The notes beneath the pieces were generated by a model. It ran no database searches, was not told the origin of the DNA, and worked only from the letters and a program-made list of their open reading frames with translations. The translations under genes were made by a program, and so were the position numbers. Positions 1-7,078 of a stretch of 9,275 nt of DNA are shown piece after piece (within the stretch, counting starts at the first letter, position 1; every line of letters begins with the position of its first letter). The stretch is taken from NCBI GenBank assembly GCA_946887345.1, contig CAMPKR010000076.1, forward strand, positions 1-9,275, in the 5' to 3' direction. The stretch comes from an uncultured Bacteroidota bacterium. Its GTDB lineage: Bacteria; Bacteroidota; Bacteroidia; Chitinophagales; Chitinophagaceae.

Positions 1-1729
1 TATTGAACCAATGAGCAAAACCTTTCTCGTATTGCGCGTTTGCCGGCATGACAACAACAAGCCTCTTAATAGTATTAATAGGCTGCACGGCCTTGTAAAC
101 ATAAATGTTCACAAAAGACTTTTGTACGACCTCTTCTACTACATTGCCCAGAAAGGACGCACCATTATGACGATGAAGGCCAATGATGACATCAGTAACC
201 CTATATTCCTTGATAGTATAAATAATGCCGTTGCTGATGTTCAGATCAAAGCGACTAAGTGGCGTGATAACATTGTCAGAAGAGGCAGCACGTCGAATTG
301 CGTTGTCGAGCATTTTCTTCTCTTCTGTGGCATCGGCATTGTTTCTTTCATCACTTATCACATGGAGTGCGTAGACGGGTATATCTACTTTAGGAGGCAG
401 AAGTGTAAATGCCACGTCAACCAATTCATTGACGGTGTCCGGGTAAGCCAGGGATACTAATACCTTATAGGTATTCCCGTTTTTATCCAAGTTTGTCTTC
501 GATCCTTCTGCCATCGCCAGTTTCCGGGAGGCTTTTTCAACTGTTAATGACGAGATAGTACAGGTGACGAGTATCATAAGTATGGCTCCGTTTAGCACAT
601 CTTCATTTAAGAGACGGATAGGTTCACCGGTTGAACTTTCGCCAAGGATTATATTATATCCAACCAATACAATAGCAAGTGTGGCACCAACTCTGGCACT
701 GCTTAACCCAAAAATCATCTGGCGTTCTACATTACTAAGCCGAAAGGTTCGCTGGGTCAGCCAGGCACTGATAAATTTTGAAAGCAAAGCAATAATAATC
801 ATTACAGCCGCTACCTCTAATGCACCTATACCCTTGAATAACACACGGAAATCTATGAGCATACCAACGCCAATAAGAAAAAATGGTATAAATATGGCAT
901 TACCAACAAATTCTATCCTGTTCATCAATGCTGATGTATGAGGTATGAATCTGTTAAGTGCCAATCCGGAAAGGAAAGCTCCAATGATAGCTTCGAGACC
1001 AGCTGCCTCAGCAAGGAATGAACCGAGAAAAACCATGGCCAGCACAAAAATGTACTGAGAAACGCTATCGCTAAAATGCTTAAAAAACCAGCGTGCTATT
1101 AAAGGAAATACGAAAAAAACAATCGCTCCGAATATAACAGACGAAATAGCAAGCCTTATCCAGAATGCTGACCCTATATTACCTTGAGTTATGCCAATGA
1201 TCGTAGCCAGTACAAGCAGCGCAAGTATATCGGTAACAATTGTTCCTCCTATGGCCATAGTTACCGAACGGATGCGGGCCACGCCATACTTGCTGGCAAT
1301 GGGATAGGCGAGTAAAGTATGCGATGATAACAGACTGGCGAGAAGTATGGCTGACGGAGCACTAAAACCGATAATATAGTAAGCTGCGAGGCTACCTGTA
1401 ATCATAGGCACTATGAAGGTAAACAGGCCGAAGACAAAACTCGTGAGCCTGTTCTTCCTAAATTCCTCCAAGTCTATCTCGAGCCCTGCGGTGAACATAA
1501 TATATAAAAGTCCTACAGTGCCAAAGAGCACAATGCTGCTATCTCTTAAAAGTAAATTAAGTCCATAGGGACCTATAACAATCCCCGCTAAAATGAGACC
1601 AATAATATGGGGTATACGCAGCCTGTTCAGTAGCAGAGGCATGAACAAAATGATGAAGAGCACCAACGAAAAAATGATGACCGGGTTCTTAAGGGGGAGC
1701 GAAAAGTCTAGCGCGGACAGTAGTATCAT
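1..1729 (-). CDS. CPA2-type monovalent cation:proton antiporter with C-terminal USP-like region (partial, C-terminus off left edge)
   Basis: The reverse strand is open from the ATG at 1729 to the window edge: 576 codons and no stop. Residues about 15-400 are a chain of hydrophobic segments typical of the Kef/NapA sodium/proton exchanger fold. Early landmarks are RIPHIIGLILAGIVIGPYG (38-56) and FTAGLEIDL (79-87). The ion-site segment is GGTIVTDILALL (161-172), carrying Thr166-Asp167 where NapA and NhaA have Asp-Asp. A later segment, SSARVGATLAIV (343-354), carries Arg346 where a basic residue is expected. Residues about 420-547 are soluble and resemble a universal stress protein domain (YKVLVSLAYP at the start, VTDVIIGLHRHNG near the end). 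A second such unit seems to begin at about 555 (RLVVVMPAN), cut by the edge. The protein should sit in the inner membrane and exchange Na+ or K+ for H+; the ion is not readable from sequence. It follows the lipoprotein gene by 11 bases, so the two are probably co-transcribed. Family is confident; substrate and regulation are inference. Confidence 0.9.
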   Translation of the reverse strand, partial: MILLSALDFSLPLKNPVIIFSLVLFIILFMPLLLNRLRIPHIIGLILAGIVIGPYGLNLLLRDSSIVLFGTVGLLYIMFTAGLEIDLEEFRKNRLTSFVFGLFTFIVPMITGSLAAYYIIGFSAPSAILLASLLSSHTLLAYPIASKYGVARIRSVTMAIGGTIVTDILALLVLATIIGITQGNIGSAFWIRLAISSVIFGAIVFFVFPLIARWFFKHFSDSVSQYIFVLAMVFLGSFLAEAAGLEAIIGAFLSGLALNRFIPHTSALMNRIEFVGNAIFIPFFLIGVGMLIDFRVLFKGIGALEVAAVMIIIALLSKFISAWLTQRTFRLSNVERQMIFGLSSARVGATLAIVLVGYNIILGESSTGEPIRLLNEDVLNGAILMILVTCTISSLTVEKASRKLAMAEGSKTNLDKNGNTYKVLVSLAYPDTVNELVDVAFTLLPPKVDIPVYALHVISDERNNADATEEKKMLDNAIRRAASSDNVITPLSRFDLNISNGIIYTIKEYRVTDVIIGLHRHNGASFLGNVVEEVVQKSFVNIYVYKAVQPINTIKRLVVVMPANAQYEKGFAHWFN

Positions 1730-1740
1730 GGCTTCAGGAA

Positions 1741-2316
1741 TTAGGAATGCTTCTTCTCAAGTTGAAGATTAAATACCGTCCGGCAGTTATCCGGTCTATC
1801 TATTGCCCGAATACCCTCCATGCGGCCTTCACCGCTTAACTGCAGTCGAATCTGCATGATGGTAGTTTTAGCCGGGTCAGACTCATAGCTTTGCGAAATC
1901 AGCTTCAAAGCATTGGCTTCAAAGCTGCCTGTATATATGCGAACAATCGCCTTATTGACAACAACTTTAGCAATAATTGCCCTACCGCGATAGGCTATCT
2001 CCCATTGTTCTGTTTTTGTATCGCCAATTGCGCTCCCGGGGCAATCAGTTTCTATACATTGCATCTTCACGTCCCACCGCCCTACTATCTCCGGGTGGTG
2101 TATAAAAACTGTATCATGCCTGACGCTATCAAGTGATGCTTCACGAGCTTGTAATGCTTCCTCTTTAAGTTGAAGTTCCTTTTCTTTTGCCGAAAGAAGC
2201 TGCTCTTTTTTATCGAGTTCGCTAGTTCTTTTTTTTATTTCACGTTCGCGCTGACCTATATCACAGCCTGTGAATGTGAGCAAAAAAACAAATGATAAAA
2301 ACAGGTAGCATCTCAT
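1741..2316 (-). CDS. Small coiled-coil lipoprotein of unknown function
   Basis: This is a 191-residue protein with a short basic N-terminus, a hydrophobic core (residues 4-16) and a lipobox-like FTGC ending at Cys18, which indicates a type II signal peptide and lipid anchoring at that cysteine. Phe at -3 is less common than Leu, so the lipobox is acceptable rather than ideal. Residues about 20-66 are rich in Glu, Lys, Leu and Gln with heptad-like spacing (repeated KEKEL and KEEAL units), so a coiled-coil stalk is likely. The C-terminal part (about 75-188) is compact and beta-rich in appearance, starting at EIVGRWDVKMQC, with cysteines at 87, 92 and 178 that could form a disulfide in the periplasm. 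I recognise the general look from uncharacterised Bacteroidota lipoproteins but cannot name a function. The stop lies 11 bases before the antiporter start, so a two-gene operon is likely and an accessory role for the transporter is possible. No Shine-Dalgarno motif precedes the ATG. Confidence 0.8.
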   Translation of the reverse strand: MRCYLFLSFVFLLTFTGCDIGQREREIKKRTSELDKKEQLLSAKEKELQLKEEALQAREASLDSVRHDTVFIHHPEIVGRWDVKMQCIETDCPGSAIGDTKTEQWEIAYRGRAIIAKVVVNKAIVRIYTGSFEANALKLISQSYESDPAKTTIMQIRLQLSGEGRMEGIRAIDRPDNCRTVFNLQLEKKHS

Positions 2317-2428
2317 GGCAGCGGTTTTTATGAAAGATCCCGATAAGGTTTTAATTTACCAATGTAGGATGGCTTTATGAAATTTATTATATGGATATGT
2401 ACTTTATACTGTGTGTGATGAACTTACA

Positions 2429-2444
2429 TGAATTGATAAATTCA
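2429..2444. repeat. Perfect 6-base inverted repeat, TGAATT-GATA-AATTCA
   Basis: Two exact 6-base arms are separated by a 4-base GATA spacer in the gap upstream of the lipoprotein gene, about 113 bases before its start codon. The arms are AT-rich, so a folded RNA hairpin would be weak; a protein-binding site on DNA is the more natural reading. It could also be chance in AT-rich sequence. Confidence 0.35.
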
Positions 2445-2532
2445 ACGTGCAACCAATCCGACCATTCTCATCTCCACATAAATGCATCAAGATCAAACAT
2501 CGCCACTTCTTGAGTTTCTGATAACTTCGGCC

Positions 2533-2557
2533 AAAAACAACTGTGCCTTATCAGGCA
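2533..2557 (-). terminator. Possible weak intrinsic terminator after the trehalose-phosphate synthase/phosphatase gene
   Basis: Read on the minus strand, the arms TGCCT and AGGCA with a GATA loop (2544-2557) form a perfect 5-base-pair stem, and three bases later comes the T-rich stretch TTGTTTTT. It begins 60 bases past the TAG stop of the upstream gene, a sensible place for transcription to end. The stem is short and the T run is interrupted and offset, so this is a tentative call. The same hairpin could be incidental. Confidence 0.35.
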
Positions 2558-2616
2558 TGGTTTAGTGTTGATGGCGAATAGTTTAGCTGTGTAAGGATAT
2601 GTACAAGCGGACTGCA

Positions 2617-4821
2617 CTATACATCAGCTATATGGGAAGCTTTAAATTTAGCCAAGTCATTTAAAAGCACTAAAACCTCGCCAACCGATCTTAAGTAATA
2701 TTTGGCTGCTGACGGGGTTTGACCAACTTTAATTGTTATAGCATGTTCGGGCATGGCCTTAAATGTATCCTCATCAGTCATATCGTCACCTATGGCTAGT
2801 ATGAGCTCGGTTGCAGGATTGAGAAACCGGCGGGCGGTTGTTCCTTTATTCACGGAGATACTTTTTATTTCCAGTACCTTATTTCCCTGTACTATCTGAA
2901 GGCCAAGGTCGGAGATGATGTGCTTTATATCTGCTATTAATTCTTGTGCCCTCAGTTGACCTAAGCCCTCCTCCGCCTGCCGGTAGTGCCAGGCAAGTGA
3001 AAAGCTCTTTTCCTCAATAAACGTTCCCGGTGTCCGGCGGCAATAGACATCGAGTGTATTATATATGTCGGTTTTCCAATCTGCATCCAGGGATCTCAGG
3101 CTGTACCAATCTCTAGTATGTTCTTTGTATAAGGCTCCGTGTTCGGCAATAAGGTCTACAGGCAGGTGACCAAACCACTGTTCCAGGCAGTCGTGACCAC
3201 GGCCGCTTGACAATACTACCTTATTGCGCGGGCAGCTGCTCAGGTTTTCCAAGAGCTGCAGTAGTTTCGGTTCCGGAGCAGCATCATTTATTCTTTCATA
3301 GAAAGGAACCAGAGTGCCATCATAATCCAGTATTATAAGTCTTTTCCCTGCCTTTTCATAGCGGCCTTTGATCTTGCCGAGTTCGGTAGCATTAATGAAG
3401 GCGGTTTCCATTTCCTTCTGTGAATTTTTTGCATCATCAACCCTGGATATAAAATTCTTTACCCAGTTGTGGATGTTGAATTTCGAGACAGTTTTGCGCA
3501 TATTATCCATCCTATGCAGCTTCTCGGTATCGGGCATAGTAAGAGCCAGGAACATCTTTTCAGAAAAGTCCCATATGTCGGTCGGGTTGATTGTAACGGC
3601 ATCTGACAGCTCCCTGGCGGCCCCGGCCATTTCACTCAGCACAAGTACACCACAGCAGTTCCGTTTGCTTGCCACATATTCTTTGCTTACCAGGTTCATA
3701 CCATCCCTTAAAGGCGTCACCAGGGCCACGTCAGCGCATTTGTAAAGGGCTGAGAGCATATGCAAGGGCAGCGGCCGGTAGAAATGAAGGATAGGTTGCC
3801 AGCCGAGGGTGCTATACCGGCCATTAATGTCTGAGATGTGGCGGTCCATTTCCTGCTTCAGTTCTTTGTATTTAGGCACGTTATCCCTTGAGGGAACTAT
3901 AACGTGCACATAAAGCAGTTTCCCCACCAGTTCGGGGTGGCTTTGCAGAAGCAGGTCAAATGCCTTCAGGCGGTTAAGGATTCCCTTACTATAATCCAAC
4001 CGGTCAATGGAAATCATCAGCTGCATTTCATTGCGCAGCGAGCGTATTTTTTTCTCGTAATCACTGCTAAGCTCATGATCGGTGAGCGCATCGTATTTGT
4101 CAAAATCAATGCTGATGGGGAAGGCATCTACAATTACCTTCCTGTTGCCAACGCTTATTTCGTTGGCGGTTGTGATGTTGTTATTGATGCGTGTGTTGGA
4201 GCTTAGAAAATGGCGGACATCATCGTAGGTATGAAAACCTATGACATCTGCGCCAAGTATGCCATTCAGAATCTCTGCTCTCCATGGCAGGGCCCTGAAT
4301 ACTTCATAGGAAGGGAAGGGTATGTGATTGAAATAACCAATACTTAGCTCCGGGTTCCTGCTACGTATGAACTGGGGTACCAGGCACAGCTGGTAGTCGT
4401 GTATCCATATGATGTCGTTTGCGGTGGCGAACTTTAAGATAGCTTCAGCAAACTTCTCGTTGACCTTGCGGTAGTAGTCCCATTGAATTGGATCATAAGT
4501 AGTATAGCTGGGAAAATAATGGAATAAAGGCCAAAGTGTTTCATTGGAAAATCCTTCGTAATAATAGTCGATCTCCTCCTGGCCCAGGAAAACAGGATAT
4601 ATATTCTTTTCAAGGAGCTCCTTTGTTACTCGTTCCTGCCCCGGCTCCTCAACAATATTGCCCGGCCAGCCTATCCAAAGGTTATCATTTTGTTTGTAAA
4701 CACTTCCTAATCCTGTAGCGAGCCCTCCTTCGGTGGCTGTGTACGTATATCCAATTTCCGTTTCCTGGATTTTTATAGGGAGCCGGTTGGAAACTATAAT
4801 AATCCTTTTTTCAGTTTTCAT
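2617..4821 (-). CDS. otsA-otsB fusion: Bifunctional trehalose-6-phosphate synthase / trehalose-6-phosphate phosphatase
   Basis: This cytoplasmic enzyme joins a nucleotide-activated glucose (usually UDP-glucose) to glucose-6-phosphate and then removes the phosphate to give trehalose. Residues 5-465 are a GT20 synthase: VSNRLPI with Arg13, EGGLATGL (31-38), IHDYQL (140-145), the phosphate-contacting SIDRLDYSKG (271-280; Arg274, Lys279) and LRDGMNLVSKEY (371-382). Residues about 493-725 are a HAD phosphatase: DYDGT with Asp499 and Asp501, VLSSGRG (536-542), the Lys in VNKG (659) and IGDDMTDED (677-685). All key residues of both halves are present, so both activities are predicted. An in-frame ATG at 4890 would add 23 residues with no family resemblance; I chose 4821 because MKTEKRIIIVSNRLPI is the normal synthase start. 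The length is then 734. Such fusions are well known in fungi and plants and also occur in bacteria. It is transcribed divergently from the glycogen-to-trehalose operon. Confidence 0.96.
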   Translation of the reverse strand: MKTEKRIIIVSNRLPIKIQETEIGYTYTATEGGLATGLGSVYKQNDNLWIGWPGNIVEEPGQERVTKELLEKNIYPVFLGQEEIDYYYEGFSNETLWPLFHYFPSYTTYDPIQWDYYRKVNEKFAEAILKFATANDIIWIHDYQLCLVPQFIRSRNPELSIGYFNHIPFPSYEVFRALPWRAEILNGILGADVIGFHTYDDVRHFLSSNTRINNNITTANEISVGNRKVIVDAFPISIDFDKYDALTDHELSSDYEKKIRSLRNEMQLMISIDRLDYSKGILNRLKAFDLLLQSHPELVGKLLYVHVIVPSRDNVPKYKELKQEMDRHISDINGRYSTLGWQPILHFYRPLPLHMLSALYKCADVALVTPLRDGMNLVSKEYVASKRNCCGVLVLSEMAGAARELSDAVTINPTDIWDFSEKMFLALTMPDTEKLHRMDNMRKTVSKFNIHNWVKNFISRVDDAKNSQKEMETAFINATELGKIKGRYEKAGKRLIILDYDGTLVPFYERINDAAPEPKLLQLLENLSSCPRNKVVLSSGRGHDCLEQWFGHLPVDLIAEHGALYKEHTRDWYSLRSLDADWKTDIYNTLDVYCRRTPGTFIEEKSFSLAWHYRQAEEGLGQLRAQELIADIKHIISDLGLQIVQGNKVLEIKSISVNKGTTARRFLNPATELILAIGDDMTDEDTFKAMPEHAITIKVGQTPSAAKYYLRSVGEVLVLLNDLAKFKASHIADV

Positions 4822-4942
4822 TGTAAATGAGTGACATATGGGTGTATAAGAAGAATATACAAAAGCATGCCAATATGCATAGCTAAGCATTTTGTAATCT
4901 TAGCGGAACTGGCACACTCTTTAAAGCAATATTACCTAGACT
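4822..4942. promoter_or_regulatory. Divergent control region between the two trehalose pathways
   Basis: The 121 bases between the two start codons must carry promoters firing in both directions. The middle contains GCAT on the plus strand at 4865, 4877 and 4887, two AAGCAT copies exactly 22 bases apart (4863-4868 and 4885-4890), and two palindromes, GCATGC (4865-4870) and TATGCATA (4874-4881). Spacing close to whole helical turns suits a dimeric or cooperative regulator serving both genes, but no regulator is known from this sequence. A TTTG at 4891-4894 could be an upstream promoter box for the plus-strand operon, yet I see no matching TAnnTTTG downstream. No ribosome-binding motif precedes either start. 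Confidence 0.5.
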
Positions 4943-7078
4943 ATGACATATAAGATTTTTACAGGCAGGCCGTTCCCTTTGGGCGCCACCTGGGACGGCG
5001 AAGGGGTCAACTTTGCTATTTTCTCACAGAACGCAGAGGCCGTGGATCTGTGTTTGTTCAATGACGTAGACGATGAACAGGAAAGCTTTAGCGTAAGAAT
5101 GCCAGAACATTCGGAAGGTATCTGGCATTGCTATCTACCGGGCACAAAACCCGGACAACTTTATGGCTACCGGGTGCACGGCCCTTATGATCCACACCGC
5201 GGGCATCGCTTCAATAATAACAAACTGCTGATAGACCCATATGCCAAGGCAGTCGCGGGCATAATACAGTGGAATGACGCTCTATACGGTTATAAAATAG
5301 GTGATGAACATGAAGATCTTAGTTTCAGCAATACGGATAGTGCTCCATACATTCCGAAGTGTGCGGTTATTGATCCCAACTTTGACTGGGAAGATGATGA
5401 GCATCCCCGGATACCACTATATAAGACTATAATATACGAGCTGCACATGAGGGGATTTACCAAGCTTCATCCTGATATTCCGGATGAAATAAAAGGCACT
5501 TATTCGGCCCTCGCACATCCCGTTGTTATAAAATATCTAAAAGAGTTGGGAATAACCGCGGTAGAGCTGATGCCAGTCCATCATTTTGTGGTTGACCGGC
5601 ATTTAGCAGAAAAAGGTCTGACTAATTATTGGGGTTATAATACAGCCACCTACCTGGCCCCGGACCCTAGATACAGTAGCGAGGGCGTGCTGGGCGAACA
5701 AGTGGTAGAATTCAAGAAAATGGTGAAGGAATTGCATAAAGCAGGACTTGAGGTTATTCTTGACGTGGTCTATAATCATACAGCTGAAGGAAATCACCTG
5801 GGTCCCACCATTTCGCTAAAAGGAATAGATAATTCATATTATTACCGGCTGGCGCAAGACAAACGCTACTATGTAGACTATACCGGCACGGGAAATACGC
5901 TCAAAGCCAACAATCCCAGTGCGCTCAGGCTGATAATGGATAGTCTCCGGTACTGGGCACTGGAAATGCATGTAGACGGCTTCCGGTTCGATCTTGCATC
6001 GACACTTGCAAGAGAACTGCATGAGGTGAATCGCCTAAGCTCGTTTTTCGATACCATACACCAGGATCCGGTATTGTCGCAGGTAAAATTAATAGCAGAA
6101 CCATGGGATGTGGGAGAAGGCGGATACCAGGTGGGCAACTTTCCGCCGGGCTGGTCTGAATGGAATGGGAAATACCGGGATTGTGTAAGGGACTACTGGA
6201 GAGGCGCGGAGAGTATTATCGGCGAATTTGCCGAACGCTTTACAGGTAGCTCCGACCTATACCAGGGTGACGGCCGAAGGCCCACCGCCAGCATTAATTT
6301 CATCACCGCCCACGATGGCTTTACCCTTACCGACCTTGTTACCTACAATGAAAAACATAATGATGCGAATGGCGAAGACAATAAAGATGGTGAGAGTCAT
6401 AACCGCTCCTGGAATTGCAGTATTGAAGGGCCTACAGATGACGAAGTGATAAATAGATTAAGGAAAAAGCAAAGAAGGAATATGCTGGCCACGCTGTTTT
6501 TATCGCAGGGAGTACCGATGCTTTTGGCCGGCGATGAGATAGGGCGAACTCAGCAGGGTAATAACAATGCCTATTGCCAGGATAATGAAATTTCGTGGAT
6601 TGACTGGGCTAACGCTGATAAAGAACTCTTTGCGTTCGTGAAGCGCCTGATCGGGATACGCCAGCAGCATTCTGTATTCAGCCGCAGGCGGTGGTTCCAG
6701 GGCCAGCGTATCTGGGGGAATGACTCCGAAGACATAGCATGGTTCAATCGTGACGGCAGCGAAATGACGGAAGAGAACTGGAACCACTCTTTTGCAAAAT
6801 CACTGGCAGTATATCTCAACGGTTACGGGATACACTCATTGAGCGAAAAAGGCGAGCGCATCCTGGATGACAGTTTCTATATAATGTTTAATGCGCACTA
6901 TGAGACGATCCCATATAAACTGCCCTCGAAGAAATACGGCGCTTACTGGGTTAAAGAACTGGACACAGCTTTTCCCGATCTCGCCGATGAGGAGCAGTAT
7001 GAGCCAGAAAGCATAGTGGAGGTAAAGAGCCGCTCGCTTGTATTGCTAAAATGCCCTACAGATAAAACCATCGCATGA
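4943..7078 (+). CDS. glgX: Isoamylase-type glycogen debranching enzyme (GlgX/TreX)
   Basis: This GH13 enzyme hydrolyses alpha-1,6 branch points of glycogen or limit dextrin, releasing linear maltodextrins. Its 711 residues match the usual 650-720. Residues about 8-100 form the CBM48/isoamylase N-terminal domain (PLGATWDGEGVNFAIFS; YGYRVHGPYDP). The catalytic barrel starts at about 162 with IIYELHMRGFT and runs through WGYNTATYLAPDPRYS (230-245) and DVVYNH (274-279). The nucleophile is Asp350 in GFRFD, the acid/base Glu386 in IAEPWD, and the third carboxylate Asp458 in TAHDGF. LLAGDEIGRTQQGNNNAYCQD (527-547) is characteristic of the GlgX/TreX group. The C-terminal beta domain is complete. The gene leads the operon, and its TGA stop overlaps the treZ ATG. 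Placement ahead of treZ and treY says its job is to supply linear chains to TreY, the role called TreX in archaea and actinobacteria. GlgX and TreX cannot be separated by sequence alone. Confidence 0.95.
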   Translation: MTYKIFTGRPFPLGATWDGEGVNFAIFSQNAEAVDLCLFNDVDDEQESFSVRMPEHSEGIWHCYLPGTKPGQLYGYRVHGPYDPHRGHRFNNNKLLIDPYAKAVAGIIQWNDALYGYKIGDEHEDLSFSNTDSAPYIPKCAVIDPNFDWEDDEHPRIPLYKTIIYELHMRGFTKLHPDIPDEIKGTYSALAHPVVIKYLKELGITAVELMPVHHFVVDRHLAEKGLTNYWGYNTATYLAPDPRYSSEGVLGEQVVEFKKMVKELHKAGLEVILDVVYNHTAEGNHLGPTISLKGIDNSYYYRLAQDKRYYVDYTGTGNTLKANNPSALRLIMDSLRYWALEMHVDGFRFDLASTLARELHEVNRLSSFFDTIHQDPVLSQVKLIAEPWDVGEGGYQVGNFPPGWSEWNGKYRDCVRDYWRGAESIIGEFAERFTGSSDLYQGDGRRPTASINFITAHDGFTLTDLVTYNEKHNDANGEDNKDGESHNRSWNCSIEGPTDDEVINRLRKKQRRNMLATLFLSQGVPMLLAGDEIGRTQQGNNNAYCQDNEISWIDWANADKELFAFVKRLIGIRQQHSVFSRRRWFQGQRIWGNDSEDIAWFNRDGSEMTEENWNHSFAKSLAVYLNGYGIHSLSEKGERILDDSFYIMFNAHYETIPYKLPSKKYGAYWVKELDTAFPDLADEEQYEPESIVEVKSRSLVLLKCPTDKTIA

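Larger units (their letters stand above)
2317..2616. other. 300-base intergenic region without a supported gene
   Basis: This gap lies between the end of the trehalose-phosphate synthase gene and the start of the lipoprotein gene, both on the minus strand. It should therefore hold the 3' end of the former transcript and the promoter of the lipoprotein-antiporter pair. Only very short open frames occur (a 21-codon frame on the minus strand at 2493-2558 and a 31-codon frame on the plus strand from 2418), and neither has supporting features. I see no tRNA or clear structured RNA. The stretch nearest the lipoprotein start is AT-rich, as a promoter region would be. I found no convincing pair of Bacteroidota promoter boxes (TTTG and TAnnTTTG at proper spacing). 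A weak hairpin and one inverted repeat are listed separately. Confidence 0.7.

Noticed and set aside
11..941. Two plus-strand open frames (11-460 and 564-941) of 149 and 125 codons
   Set aside because: They lie antisense to the antiporter, whose reverse-strand frame is open throughout and matches a known family. Their translations look like no known protein.
2360..2367. Minus-strand TACATTGG, one base off the Bacteroidota -7 box TAnnTTTG, upstream of the lipoprotein gene
   Set aside because: No TTTG-like -33 box at the expected distance of about 19 bases, so a single box match in AT-rich sequence is not enough.
2418..2513. A 31-codon plus-strand open frame in the gap
   Set aside because: No supporting start signal, domain or neighbour; composition resembles random sequence.
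2493..2558. A 21-codon minus-strand open frame in the gap (starts MPDKAQLFLAEV)
   Set aside because: It looks mildly protein-like but is very short, overlaps the possible terminator hairpin and has no start signal. It is too weak to call as a gene or remnant.
4909..4926. TGGCAC resembling the -24 half of a sigma-54 promoter upstream of glgX
   Set aside because: The -12 half (TTGC at fixed spacing) is absent; the matching position reads TTAA.
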